Source: JBDHAC01 sp039589195 (GTDB taxonomy: Bacteria; Gemmatimonadota; Gemmatimonadetes; Palauibacterales; Palauibacteraceae). Taken from it: DNA of 64,000 nt. The notes beneath the pieces are model-generated. The model ran no database searches, was not told where the DNA came from, and was given only the letters and a program-made list of their open reading frames with translations. The DNA lies in the NCBI GenBank assembly GCA_039589195.1, contig JBDHHV010000038.1:1-64000 (forward strand). Reading direction: 5' to 3'. Position numbers and translations under genes: made by a program. Within the stretch, counting starts at the first letter, position 1; each line of letters starts with the position of its first letter. Below, one piece after another: positions 51,632 through 60,451 of this stretch.

Positions 51632-51814
51632 CTATCCGGCCGGCCTCCGGCAGAGACCGTCGAAATCGCAGACGAGGCCCTCGCAGCAGGGAGAGTCCGC
51701 GTCGCAGGCGGTAAAGAGGCCGCCACAGCTGGGGAAGAGCAGGTCCGAGCACGCGGGCATGCCGCTCAGCGTGGCGGCCAGCACGAACAGGATCACCAGT
51801 ACGATTCGCTTCAT
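51632..51814 (-). CDS. Secreted knottin-like cysteine-rich peptide
   Basis: A 60-residue precursor with a signal peptide (MKRIVLVILFVLAATLSGMP). The mature 40 residues hold seven Cys. Six follow the inhibitor cystine knot order C-x6-C-x5-CC-x4-C-x5-C (SCGGLFTACDADSPCCEGLV, then CDFDGLC), the framework of knottin toxins and protease inhibitors; the first Cys (PAC) is extra and could be a lipid-modified or free residue. It starts at ATG 51814; the frame is open six codons upstream. No ribosome site is strong. It sits alone, convergent with the PAP2 gene and divergent from an S9 peptidase. Inhibitor, toxin or surface peptide are all possible. Confidence 0.6.
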   Translation of the reverse strand: MKRIVLVILFVLAATLSGMPACSDLLFPSCGGLFTACDADSPCCEGLVCDFDGLCRRPAG

Positions 51815-51967
51815 ACCCGCCAAGCTATACACGCGCGGGCGGCGGCGCCTCGGCGGTCACGGTCAGATGGCGGGTAGGGACGGGCTGTCTTGCAGCGACT
51901 CCGCGCCCCTGCCTAAGCTGATCCCGACCTGGTTGCGAGTGCTCTTCCAGCGAACGAGGAGGCATAG

Positions 51968-54964
51968 ATGGAGCTCGACCGCAGGACGTCGATCTGTAGG
52001 GGGACGGCGGCGGTGCTCGTGGCTCTCGTGGTGGGCATGGTCCCGAAATCGGCGGGCGCGCAACAGGCGAAGACCGCGCTGGATCACGAGGATGTTCTCC
52101 GCTGGACTCGCATCGAGGATCGCGAGATTTCCCCGGATGGCCAATGGGTGGCGTACGCGCTGACTCGCCTCGAGGGCGAGCCCACGCTCGTCATCGTGGC
52201 CACGGATGGCTCGGGAAGGGAGCTCCGGTTCCGTGGCACCGATCCGGTCTTCACCGGCGACTCACGCTTCGTCGCTTTTCAGGTCCCTCCCATGGAGTCG
52301 GTGCTCGACTCGCTCAAGCTTGCCGGGGAGAAGGAAGACGATCTGCCCGGCGATTCCGTCGCCGTCGTGACCATCGCCGACGCGTTCGTGACCGGCGCTG
52401 TCGAGGATGCGGGAGTCTTCCGCGCTGGACCCGTGAAGTCCTTTTCCGTGCCCGAGAAGGGCGGCGCCTGGCTGGCGTACTTGATGAAAGAAGAGCCCGA
52501 GGACGAAGAAGCCGAGGAGGCCGCAGGGGAGGAAGTCGAGCCCGAACCGGTCGAGCCGGAGCCGGCGGCGGAACCGGGAGAGCCCGAGGCCCAGGAAGAA
52601 GATGAGGACGACGAGGAGGATCGGAAGAAGGTGGATGGGACGCCGCTGCGGCTTCGCGATCTGATCACCGGTGCGGAACACGAATTCGAGTACGCGATCA
52701 GCTATGCGTGGGCGGAGAACGGAAGCATGTTCGCGTACGCCGCCTCGACGAAGGATGGGAGCGCGGATGGCGCTTTCGTGGTCGATCCGACCACCGGCAG
52801 GCTCTTCCAGGTGGCCGTGGGTGAGGGGCATTACAAGGGCCTCGCGTTGGATGAAGTGGGTGCCCGCTTCGCCTTCCTAACGGATCGGGATGATTGGGAG
52901 GCGGACGAGCCCGCATACGCGCTCTACGCCGCGGAGTCGGGCGACTGGAGCGCCCGCCTGGTCGCGAACCATGAGACGGAGGGCCTGCCGAGCGGGTGGT
53001 GGGTCAGCGAGCACCAGGACCCGAGCTTCTCCGAGGATGGGTCACGGTTGTTCTTCGGGACGGCGCCCCGGCCAGAGCCGGAGCCCGATGAAGAGGTGAT
53101 CGAGGAGGACCAGGTCAAGCTCGATGTGTGGAACTGGAAGGACCCGTACCTGCAGCCGATGCAGCTCGTCCAGGCGGATGACGAGAAGAAGCGCACCTAC
53201 CTGGCGGTCTCGCACGAGGGCGATGACCGGATCGTCCAGCTCACTTCCCTCGACATTCCCGATGTGCGACAGACCGAGGATGGCGCCGGCGACTTCGTGT
53301 TGGGGTCGACGGATGGCCCCTACAGGCAGGAGATCTCGTGGGACGGGCGATATCAGGACGCGTACGCCATCGACGTGCGGACCGGGACCCGGCGTCGGCT
53401 TGCCACTCGAATCCGGGGTTTCGGGGGTGCGCGTCTCTCTCCGGAAGCCACCTACGCGTACTGGTGGGACGGTGGGGATCGGAGTTGGAGGGCGGCTCGC
53501 ATGGACGGCTCCGGCGAGACCGTGAACCTGACGGCCCGGATCCCGTTCGCGATGTATGATGAGCTGGACGACCACCCGCAGGAGCCCGGGTCGTACGGGA
53601 ACCCCCAGTGGACGGATGGGGATCGGGCGCTGCTCGTGTACGACAAGCACGATGTGTGGCGGACCGACCCGGCCGGTCGCGACGAGCCGGTGAACATCAC
53701 CGCGGGACTCGGCCGCCGCTTCGACCTCCGCTACCGCGTCGTTCGAGTGGACCCCGATGAGCCGGCGGTCCCGAACGGCGAGGTCCTCTTATCGACTTTC
53801 CACCTCGAAAAGAAGGCGGCCGGCTTCGCTCGCGGCCGATCCGATCGTGGGCAGGAACCCGCGGTGCTGCTGGCGGCGGATGCCCGGTTCGGGGCCCCGC
53901 AGAAGGCCTCCCAGGCCGATGTGCTGGTCTGGACGCGAGAGAGCTTCACCGAGTTCCCCGATCTTTGGGCAAGCGGTCCGGGCTTCGAAGATTCCCGCAA
54001 GCTGAGCGATGCGAACCCGCAGCAGGCCGACTACCTGTGGGGGACCGCCGAGCTCGTCTCGTGGACCTCGAACGATGGCATTCCGCTCCAGGGGGCTCTA
54101 TACAAGCCGCAGGGCTTCGACCCGACCCGGAAGTACCCGATGATGGTGTATTTCTACGAGCGCATGTCCGACCGTCTGCACCAGTACCGCACGCCACGCC
54201 CGGGCAGTAGCTCGGTGTCGTTCTCGTTCTACGTCAGCCGTGGGTACGTGCTCTTCGTACCCGACATCCCGTACGAGGTCGGATATCCGGGGGAGAGCGC
54301 CCTGGATGCCGTGGTGCCCGGGGTACTGTCGCTCATCGACGAGGGGTTCGTGGATGCCGATCGCATCGGTGTGCAGGGACACTCGTGGGGTGGGTACCAG
54401 ATCGCGTACATGATCACCAAGACCAACCTGTTCGCGGCGGCCGAAGCGGGCGCGCCCGTCTCGAACATGACGAGCGCCTACGGCGGGATTCGCTGGCAGA
54501 GCGGGATGAGCCGGATGTTCCAGTACGAGCGAACGCAAAGCCGGATCGGCGGGACGCTGTGGGAGTCGACCATGGAGTACCTGCACAACTCCCCGGTCTT
54601 CTACGCCGACAAGATCCACACGCCGCTCCTCATGATGCACAACGATGAGGACGGTGCCGTGCCCTGGTACCAGGGGATCGAGATGTTCGTCGCGATGCGA
54701 CGCCTCGGCAAGCCCGCCTTCCTGCTCAACTACAACGGCGAGGCTCACGGACTCAGGCGCGATCCGAACCAGCGTGACTGGGCCATCCGAATGCAGCAGT
54801 TCTTCGATCACTACCTGCTGGACACGCCTCCTCCGGTGTGGATGGAGCACGGAGTGCCGGCCGTCGTGAAAGGTCGGGACATGGGGTTCGAGCTCGTGAC
54901 CGAGTCGGCCGTCTCGCAGGAGGAAGGAGAGCAGGGCGAGCAGGGAGGCGGCTCGCGGCGTTAG
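51968..54964 (+). CDS. Secreted S9 family prolyl oligopeptidase-like peptidase
   Basis: A 998-residue serine peptidase exported by a signal peptide (GTAAVLVALVVGMVPKSAGA). The N-terminal beta-propeller starts LRWTRIEDREISPDGQWVAY. The C-terminal alpha/beta-hydrolase carries the triad: Ser in GVQGHSWGGYQIAYM (near 805), Asp in MMHNDEDGAVPWYQG (near 893), and His in NGEAHGLRRDP (near 927). A long acidic linker of Glu, Asp, Pro and Ala lies near residues 175-220 inside the propeller part, not typical of the family core. Likely function is peptide or acylated-substrate hydrolysis in the periplasm or outside. ATG 51968 follows GAACGAGGAGGC. Confidence 0.88.
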   Translation: MELDRRTSICRGTAAVLVALVVGMVPKSAGAQQAKTALDHEDVLRWTRIEDREISPDGQWVAYALTRLEGEPTLVIVATDGSGRELRFRGTDPVFTGDSRFVAFQVPPMESVLDSLKLAGEKEDDLPGDSVAVVTIADAFVTGAVEDAGVFRAGPVKSFSVPEKGGAWLAYLMKEEPEDEEAEEAAGEEVEPEPVEPEPAAEPGEPEAQEEDEDDEEDRKKVDGTPLRLRDLITGAEHEFEYAISYAWAENGSMFAYAASTKDGSADGAFVVDPTTGRLFQVAVGEGHYKGLALDEVGARFAFLTDRDDWEADEPAYALYAAESGDWSARLVANHETEGLPSGWWVSEHQDPSFSEDGSRLFFGTAPRPEPEPDEEVIEEDQVKLDVWNWKDPYLQPMQLVQADDEKKRTYLAVSHEGDDRIVQLTSLDIPDVRQTEDGAGDFVLGSTDGPYRQEISWDGRYQDAYAIDVRTGTRRRLATRIRGFGGARLSPEATYAYWWDGGDRSWRAARMDGSGETVNLTARIPFAMYDELDDHPQEPGSYGNPQWTDGDRALLVYDKHDVWRTDPAGRDEPVNITAGLGRRFDLRYRVVRVDPDEPAVPNGEVLLSTFHLEKKAAGFARGRSDRGQEPAVLLAADARFGAPQKASQADVLVWTRESFTEFPDLWASGPGFEDSRKLSDANPQQADYLWGTAELVSWTSNDGIPLQGALYKPQGFDPTRKYPMMVYFYERMSDRLHQYRTPRPGSSSVSFSFYVSRGYVLFVPDIPYEVGYPGESALDAVVPGVLSLIDEGFVDADRIGVQGHSWGGYQIAYMITKTNLFAAAEAGAPVSNMTSAYGGIRWQSGMSRMFQYERTQSRIGGTLWESTMEYLHNSPVFYADKIHTPLLMMHNDEDGAVPWYQGIEMFVAMRRLGKPAFLLNYNGEAHGLRRDPNQRDWAIRMQQFFDHYLLDTPPPVWMEHGVPAVVKGRDMGFELVTESAVSQEEGEQGEQGGGSRR

Positions 54965-55350
54965 AGCGATCCTCTCTCGCTCACATCGGGTGCCAGAACG
55001 CCGGGACCAGCTCGGGGCCCATACGCACCTGGAGGCGCTTGTCCTCCAACCGTCCGAGATCAATCCTTGACAGGCGGACCTTCAACGTCGAGAGTGGGGC
55101 ATCTTGTCCCGTTGCCGGACCTCACGCCGGGCGGGACGTATCCGTGACGAGATCGCCGTAGAGTGCGCAACTCGTCTTCGACTGCATAGAGGTCCTTGGT
55201 CCAGAGCCGCACAGACCCCAACCCCCAAAAACAGCTGACCGAGACTCACCGTGCAGTGCCGAGCACGATGCGATGAGCCATTTCGCCGACCCTTTGCGCC
55301 TATGGGACGTGAAGGGAAATCCGACGGTTCCACAGGAAGGAAGAAGGACG
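54965..55350. other. Intergenic stretch before the secreted protein/peroxidase pair
   Basis: No gene is convincing in these 386 bases. On the minus strand a short open frame, 54981 to about 55120, ends in QVRMGPELVPAFWHPM and reads like a protein C-terminus, but it has no good start and no known family, so I do not call it a gene. TTGACA at 55066-55071 on the plus strand could be a -35 box, but no matching -10 was found. The ribosome site AGGAAGGAAGAAGG at the end belongs to the next gene. Confidence 0.3.
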
Positions 55351-56109
55351 ATGCGAGATCAGACGATTCAACCAGTCAGTAGCTACGGGCTCATGGCGGC
55401 GGGTGTCGCGATGCTGCTCGGATGGATGGGCGGGCCGGGGTCGGGCGAGGAGCCCGCGACCACCGAGGGCGCCGTGAACGGCGACACGATCGAGCTCGCG
55501 TTCATCACGCACCTCGACGCGGACATGCCGGAGCAGGATGTCTACATCGAGCGGGTGGCGGGCTCGGGCGAGGTGTTCCGCGTCACGAAGGGCGACAATG
55601 ACATGAACGCCCCTCTCTACCGGACTGCGATGCCCGTCAAGCACAACCCATTCGACGAAAACGCCGTGGGGCCGTACAAGAAAGGCGAGCCCCTCGGGCT
55701 TACGGTAGGCGAGTGGCTCAAGCACCAGGGCTCGGGCAAGTACGTGTGCGAGAACGGCGTCGGTAAGATGAAGACCTCGTTCTCCGGGCTCGTCCCGAAC
55801 GGTGTGTACACGATGTGGCATGCGTTCATCGCACTGCCCCCCACCACTCCGTTTTCGGGGACGCTCGACCTCCCGCTCGGTGCACGCGACGGATCCACGA
55901 GCGTGTTCCGCGCCGACGCGAACGGAGCGGCGAGCTTCGACCACGAGTTCCAGCCCTGCCTCGAGTTGTCCGACGTATGGACCACCTCGATGCTGGCGAT
56001 CAACTACCACAGCGATGGAAATACCTACGGCGCTCACCCGGGCGACTTCGGCTACAACGCCCACATCCCGCTGTTCTTGATGCTGCCGAACCGCGAAGGC
56101 ATCGAGTAG
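55351..56109 (+). CDS. Secreted protein of unknown function upstream of a di-haem peroxidase
   Basis: A 252-residue exported protein (SSYGLMAAGVAMLLGWMGGP). Mature text includes LAFITHLDADMPEQDVYIER, VCENGVGKMKTSFSGLVPNG, VYTMWHAFIALPPTTPFSGT and HSDGNTYGAHPGDFGYNAH. It has two Cys and many His and Trp, a pattern that could support metal binding. The pattern is seen in hypothetical proteins of related bacteria, but I do not know a named family. A strong ribosome site precedes ATG 55351. The peroxidase gene follows 110 bases later on the same strand, so an electron-transfer or copper-handling partner role is possible but unproven. Confidence 0.65.
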   Translation: MRDQTIQPVSSYGLMAAGVAMLLGWMGGPGSGEEPATTEGAVNGDTIELAFITHLDADMPEQDVYIERVAGSGEVFRVTKGDNDMNAPLYRTAMPVKHNPFDENAVGPYKKGEPLGLTVGEWLKHQGSGKYVCENGVGKMKTSFSGLVPNGVYTMWHAFIALPPTTPFSGTLDLPLGARDGSTSVFRADANGAASFDHEFQPCLELSDVWTTSMLAINYHSDGNTYGAHPGDFGYNAHIPLFLMLPNREGIE

Positions 56110-56219
56110 CGGAAGAATCGAGGAGCGAAGCTGCCGAGGTGCCGTCCGGCCGGACGGCGGGGCGGCACCCGGCGCGACGTGAAGGACATAGACGATAATA
56201 GAGGAGACTGGAGAGAACG

Positions 56220-57710
56220 ATGACCGGAACAACGAGACGCCGAACAGGATTAGCGGTCGTGGCGCTCGCCGCGCTGGGCTCCGCGTACGGGGCCGCCGAT
56301 CGCGCGGGCCCCCGAGGGCTCCCCGAGCCGGTCGTCGATTCCGACTACCACGAGAACGGGGCCCCATCGCCGGAGAAGGTCGAACTGGGCCGGCTTTTGT
56401 TCTTCGACAAGATCCTGAGTGGAAACAAGAACATCGCGTGTTCCACATGCCACCACCCCGAGCTGTCGACCACCGACGGCCTCGCGCTCGGGTTGGGCGA
56501 GGGGCCGCAGGGACTCGGGCCCGAGCGGGCCCCGGGGACGAGCGTGGGCAGCGCGGTCCACACTCGTATACCGAGGAACTCGCCCGCCCTGTTCAACCTG
56601 GGGGCGCGCGAATTCACGCGGATGTTCCTGGATGGCCGGGTGGAGGTCGATACCGAGGGATACTACGCGAGCGGTTTTATCACACCGGCCAAGTGGAAGC
56701 TGCCCACGGGGCTGGAGAACGTGCTCGCCGCACAGGCCATGTTCCCTGTCACGTCGTCTGCCGAGATGGCGGGGCAGAAGGGCGAGAACGAGATCGCTGA
56801 CGCGATCTCCCTGAACAACGCGGCGGGAGCCGGTGGAGCGTGGGAGTTGCTCGCCCGCCGGCTGCGGGCGATCCCCGAGTATGTGGAGCGCTTCAAGCGC
56901 GCGTTCCCGGATCGGGTCGCAGGGGCGGAAGACATCACGTATGTGCTCGCCGCCAACGCCATCGCGGCGTTCGAGATCGAGGCGTTTCGGGCGGACGACA
57001 GCCCTTTCGACCGATATCTGCGCGGCTCGTCGAGCAGCTTGGGCGATGCGGAACTGCGTGGCATGGAACTGTTCTACGGGGAGTCGAACTGCGCCGGCTG
57101 TCACAGCGGAAAGTTCCAGAGCGATCAGGAGTTCCACGCCATCGCGATGCCCCAGATCGGGCCTGGAAAGGGAGATGGCCGGCATGCCGAGTATTGGTCG
57201 GTGAGCGGGGAGAAGGCTTTCCTCGAAGACTTCGGGCGCGGGCGCGTGACGGTGCGTCCCGAGGACCATTTCAAATTCCGCACGCCGACCCTACGCAACG
57301 TCGAGCTGACCGGCCCCTGGGGGCATGACGGTGCCTACCAGACGCTCGAGGAAGTCGTGCGCCACCACCTGGACCCCGTCGGATCGCTCGGCCGATACGT
57401 GGCGGACGCCATGTATCTGCCCCCCATGGGTCGGGTGCTCGAGCTCACCATGGTCGGCTCATCGCTGGACCAGAGCTGGTTGAGCGACAGCCGGCTCGAG
57501 GGCTTCCTGATGCGTGACACATGGGTCCACAGCCAACCGGAGCTGCGCGATCGAATCGCCGAGGCAAACGAGCTCATGCCGCTGGAGCTGAGTAGGGCAG
57601 AGGTCGCGGATCTGCTGGCGTTCTTGAGGAGCCTGACCGATCCGTCGGCACGGGGCATCGAGAGAGTGGTTCCGAATAGCGTCCCGAGCGGACTCCCCGT
57701 GAACGATTGA
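56220..57710 (+). CDS. Di-haem cytochrome c peroxidase/MauG-family protein
   Basis: A 496-residue periplasmic protein with two haem c attachment sites: ACSTCHH (near 74) and NCAGCHSG (near 291), in the order of the CcpA/MauG group. The leader RRTGLAVVALAALGSAYGA is followed by GAPSPEKVELGRLLFFDKIL, the typical N-terminal haem domain start. The segment FKFRTPTLRNVELTGPWGHD near 352 is the conserved region of the second domain, carrying the distal Met or His ligands. It reduces peroxide or oxidises a partner. The C-terminus has an added 70-residue helical segment. ATG 56220; the secreted protein gene precedes it by 110 bases. Confidence 0.9.
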   Translation: MTGTTRRRTGLAVVALAALGSAYGAADRAGPRGLPEPVVDSDYHENGAPSPEKVELGRLLFFDKILSGNKNIACSTCHHPELSTTDGLALGLGEGPQGLGPERAPGTSVGSAVHTRIPRNSPALFNLGAREFTRMFLDGRVEVDTEGYYASGFITPAKWKLPTGLENVLAAQAMFPVTSSAEMAGQKGENEIADAISLNNAAGAGGAWELLARRLRAIPEYVERFKRAFPDRVAGAEDITYVLAANAIAAFEIEAFRADDSPFDRYLRGSSSSLGDAELRGMELFYGESNCAGCHSGKFQSDQEFHAIAMPQIGPGKGDGRHAEYWSVSGEKAFLEDFGRGRVTVRPEDHFKFRTPTLRNVELTGPWGHDGAYQTLEEVVRHHLDPVGSLGRYVADAMYLPPMGRVLELTMVGSSLDQSWLSDSRLEGFLMRDTWVHSQPELRDRIAEANELMPLELSRAEVADLLAFLRSLTDPSARGIERVVPNSVPSGLPVND

Positions 57711-57720
57711 TTCTGGCGCG

Positions 57721-57750
57721 CGAGGGGCGGTTCCGACGGGCCGTCCCTCG
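57721..57750 (+). terminator. Hairpin after the peroxidase gene
   Basis: CGAGGGGCGG at 57721-57730 pairs with CCGTCCCTCG at 57741-57750 with one mismatch and a 10-base loop, 11 bases after the peroxidase stop codon. No T tract follows, so it is at best a Rho-assisted or weak terminator. Confidence 0.35.
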
Positions 57751-57806
57751 CCGAGGGGAATATCCGTCGGGGGGGCGCTACTCGGGCCGCGAGATCGTAT
57801 CTTCAG

Positions 57807-58958
57807 GTGACCGATAGGATCACCATCGAAGACGATCTCACTCCAGATCGCGACGCGACTGAGCCCACCATGCACACGATGACCACGGATGCGCAGACGC
57901 GCTTCCACGGGCTGAGACGACTGGTCGGGAATACGCCACTTCTCGCTATCGATTATCGTTTCCGCGGCAATCGACGGACGCTGTTCGCCAAGAGCGAGAA
58001 CCTCAACATGACCGGGAGCGTCAAGGACCGTATGGCGCTCCACATTCTCCTGCGCGCCTACGAGCGCGGCACGATCGACCGGGCGCTGGGTCATCCGGTC
58101 CAGATCTTCATGCCCGATTGGATGAGTCCCGAGCGCGTGAACCTGATCCGCTCGTTCGGCGCGAGCATCCACCACGTGAGCGAAGAAGAAGGTGGGTTTC
58201 TGGGCAGCATCCGGTTGGCCGAGGAGATGGCGGACCGCACGCCGCATTCATTCTTGCCTCGCCAGTTTGCGAACGAAGACAATTGCGAGGCGCACGCGGA
58301 GATGACGGGGCCCGAGATCTGGTGGCAGCTCCAGGCACACGGGCTCCTGCCCGACGCGCTCGTAGCGGGCGTGGGAACCGGTGGCACGGTCATGGGGGCG
58401 GGCAGCTTCCTCCGCACCAGACAACCCGAGATCAAGGTCCACCCGCTCGAGCCCTCGAACTCCCCGACTCTGTCCACCGGACATCAGGTCGGTCACCACC
58501 GGGTCCAGGGAATCTCCGACGAGTTCATTCCGCCGATCGTCGATTTGGGCATGCTGGATGCCGTGGTCGCCGTCGACGATGGGGATGCCATCCTGATGGC
58601 CCAGAAGCTGGCGGCTGGGCTCGGGCTGGGGGTCGGGATCTCCTCCGGCGCCAACTTGCTGGGGGCCGTCATGACCCATGAGGCCATGGGAGACGAGGCC
58701 GTGGTGGTGACCCTCTTTCCCGACAGCAACAAGAAATACCTGAGCACGGATCTGCTGCGAGAGGAGCCCGTGAAGCCCGAGCATCTGGCTCCGCACGTGG
58801 AGCTCCTCGGGTTCAGCAGCTTCAACCGCGTCTGTCAGGCCTGCTATCCGCCCTCGGAGCTTGCCGCGCTCGCGGCGGCTGGAGGACCGGTGCCCGCGTT
58901 CTTCCGCGAGGCGGGGCAGGTAGTGGCCGAAGTCGAATCCCCCGAACCGGACAGCTGA
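57807..58958 (+). CDS. O-acetylserine sulfhydrylase-like PLP protein lacking the substrate-loop segment
   Basis: A 383-residue fold-type II PLP protein. PLP Lys is in LNMTGSVKDRMAL (near 73), and the phosphate loop GVGTGGTVMGAG is present (near 190). Between RAYERGTI and RALGHPVQIFMPDWM about 22 residues are missing: the usual segment with EATSGNTGISFAAI, which binds the substrate carboxylate, is absent (gap near residue 90, base 58075). The reading frame is preserved. Without that loop, sulfhydrylase activity is doubtful, so the protein may be inactive, altered in function, or the product of an assembly deletion. The C-terminus carries an extra CQACYPP segment (near 352). Start GTG 57807 or the internal ATG at 57870. 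Confidence 0.75.
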   Translation: MTDRITIEDDLTPDRDATEPTMHTMTTDAQTRFHGLRRLVGNTPLLAIDYRFRGNRRTLFAKSENLNMTGSVKDRMALHILLRAYERGTIDRALGHPVQIFMPDWMSPERVNLIRSFGASIHHVSEEEGGFLGSIRLAEEMADRTPHSFLPRQFANEDNCEAHAEMTGPEIWWQLQAHGLLPDALVAGVGTGGTVMGAGSFLRTRQPEIKVHPLEPSNSPTLSTGHQVGHHRVQGISDEFIPPIVDLGMLDAVVAVDDGDAILMAQKLAAGLGLGVGISSGANLLGAVMTHEAMGDEAVVVTLFPDSNKKYLSTDLLREEPVKPEHLAPHVELLGFSSFNRVCQACYPPSELAALAAAGGPVPAFFREAGQVVAEVESPEPDS

Positions 58959-59000
58959 GCGACGGGGGTGGGCGCGCTCGAGCACGATTGCACCGGAAAA

Positions 59001-59032
59001 AAAGCCCGCGCGGGCGATTCCGCGCGGGCTTT
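59001..59032 (-). terminator. Intrinsic terminator read on the minus strand
   Basis: On the minus strand a perfect 13-bp GC stem (59032-59020 with 59013-59001) around a 6-base loop runs into a stretch of seven T, three of them paired (bases 58997-59003 are A on the plus strand). This is a textbook intrinsic terminator for minus-strand transcription. On the plus strand it may also end the PLP gene transcript that stops at 58958. Its orientation shows that a transcript arrives from the right, where only a tiny open frame (59061-59132) is found. Confidence 0.75.
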
Positions 59033-59060
59033 GCCGAATATCGGCTATATCGTCAGACCT

Positions 59061-59132
59061 CTAAGCAATCCGACTCAGAATCACCTTCGGCCGGTGCTTC
59101 GCTTGCCAGCGTCGCTTGATCATGTCTCCCAT
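59061..59132 (-). CDS. Possible 20-23 residue basic microprotein
   Basis: A minus-strand frame with ATGs at 59132 and 59123 ends at TAG 59061-59063 and would encode MIKRRWQAKHRPKVILSRIA after the second ATG. It is very basic (eight Lys, Arg or His of 20), in the size and charge range of tiny ribosomal or RNA-binding peptides, though I see no clear match to bL36, bTHX or bS22. GGGAG and AAGG lie upstream of the second ATG. A perfect intrinsic terminator follows 28 bases after the stop codon, which supports a real transcript. A non-coding small RNA is the main alternative. Confidence 0.35.
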   Translation of the reverse strand: MGDMIKRRWQAKHRPKVILSRIA

Positions 59133-59501
59133 CCTTGATCTATCGTCAACGTGTCCCTGATTGTCCATCTCAGGTATTCACACCATAAGACGTAGGAAGC
59201 GAGGAAATGGTTTCCTCGATCGCCCGCCTCGCGAGAATCAAGGAACGGCACGAAGTGTGCCAGACACGCCCGGCAGCGCCCTCGGTCCGCACCGGTGGAG
59301 GAGAGTTCCGCGGCGCGCGGAGACGAGTCGGTCTTGTTCCGCCGCCGGGATCGCGCGATGTTTGTCCGCGCGCAAAGATCGTGAGCCGTAGCTGCAGAAC
59401 GGAGTTTCCCATGCGCACGTCTCCCGCGAGACCTCTCTCGGGGTCGTCCCATCCTCGGTGATTTCCAGACGCGCTCTCGTCGCGCGGATCGACGGCTAGG
59501 C
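59133..59501. other. Intergenic region upstream of the TPR-tail secreted gene
   Basis: No gene recognised. If the minus-strand microprotein or small RNA at 59061-59132 is real, its promoter must lie here; TTGACG at 59145-59150 (minus strand) is one -35-like hexamer but it lacks a clear -10. The plus-strand promoter of the gene at 59502 is also expected here. Open frames in this stretch have no family features. Confidence 0.3.
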
Positions 59502-60326
59502 ATGCAATACCGAGCCATCGCGCGGGTTTGTGTCATGCTGGCGATCGTTCCCGCCGCTGCCATCGGTCAGGAGACGGAGGGCCGCCGCCCGGCGCCGATC
59601 TCCAAGCGAGACCTGACGCGGATGCTTGTCGGCGACACGTACGAGCGTGACGAGATCGCCGGCATGATCCGGCGCGCCTGTCTGAGCTTCGTCCCCACGG
59701 TCACCGAGCGAGAGCTGTTTCGCGGCCTTGGCGCCGAGGGATCCGTTTTATCCGCTATCGACGGCTGCCTCCCGCCCCCAGCGCCTGTGCGAGCACAGGA
59801 GTCCGAGCTGCCGGTGCCACCGTCGCAGTCGACGCCGGCTACGTTCGCCTCTCCCTCCGCGGAAGACGTGTCGGACCCGGCGCCGATCGCCGAGGATGAG
59901 GTATCGGACCCGGCGCCGGCCGTCGAGGAACAGGTCCCGGACCCGGCGGCGCTCGCCGAGCCGAGTGTGGAGCCCGAAGCTCCTGCGCCCACTCCGATCA
60001 TTGAAGTGCCCGCGGACACCATTTTGGCGGCTGATTCGACCGAGTCCCGCACCGAGAGCTCCCCTGTCGAGGCCTACACCGTCGGCCCCAGCGATGAGGT
60101 CAGCCGCCTGCGACGGATCGCGGCGGGAGCCGCGGCTCGGGGCGATGTCGAGACGGCCCTCCGCACCCTCAGGGACATCGTCTCGCTCGCCCCCGACGAC
60201 CCGCTCACATGGTTCCAGTTGGGAGCGGCGCTCGCGTCCGTCGGAGACGCGGAAGGGGCTCGCGATGCCTTCATTCGCGCGGCCACCCTGGATCGGGCAA
60301 AGCGGCGCTCACCACCCAACGACTGA
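59502..60326 (+). CDS. Secreted protein with proline-rich repeats and C-terminal TPR
   Basis: A 274-residue protein with a signal peptide (IARVCVMLAIVPAAAIG). The first 80 mature residues have RRACLSFVPTVTERELFRGL and a Cys pair. A low-complexity Pro/Ala/Glu region follows, with three near-repeats of 11 residues (SDPAPIAEDEV, SDPAPAVEEQV, PDPAALAEPSV). The C-terminus (about 205-270) is a TPR pair: RRIAAGAAARGDVETALRTL and DPLTWFQLGAALASVGDAEG. It probably reaches across the periplasm and offers a TPR for protein contacts. No named family. ATG 59502. Confidence 0.65.
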   Translation: MQYRAIARVCVMLAIVPAAAIGQETEGRRPAPISKRDLTRMLVGDTYERDEIAGMIRRACLSFVPTVTERELFRGLGAEGSVLSAIDGCLPPPAPVRAQESELPVPPSQSTPATFASPSAEDVSDPAPIAEDEVSDPAPAVEEQVPDPAALAEPSVEPEAPAPTPIIEVPADTILAADSTESRTESSPVEAYTVGPSDEVSRLRRIAAGAAARGDVETALRTLRDIVSLAPDDPLTWFQLGAALASVGDAEGARDAFIRAATLDRAKRRSPPND

Positions 60327-60451
60327 TCGCGCTCTCGCGAATTCCACGACATTAAACGTCCTGGAGAGATCGGCGGTTATTTGATCGGGAGATCCGATGC
60401 CCACATCTTCCGACACCCTCCTTGCCACAGGGTGCGACATCGAGGTGATCA

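Noticed and set aside
54981..55120. Short minus-strand frame ending in PAFWHPM
   Set aside because: It reads like a protein tail but has no start codon with a ribosome site, no upstream homology and no neighbour context.
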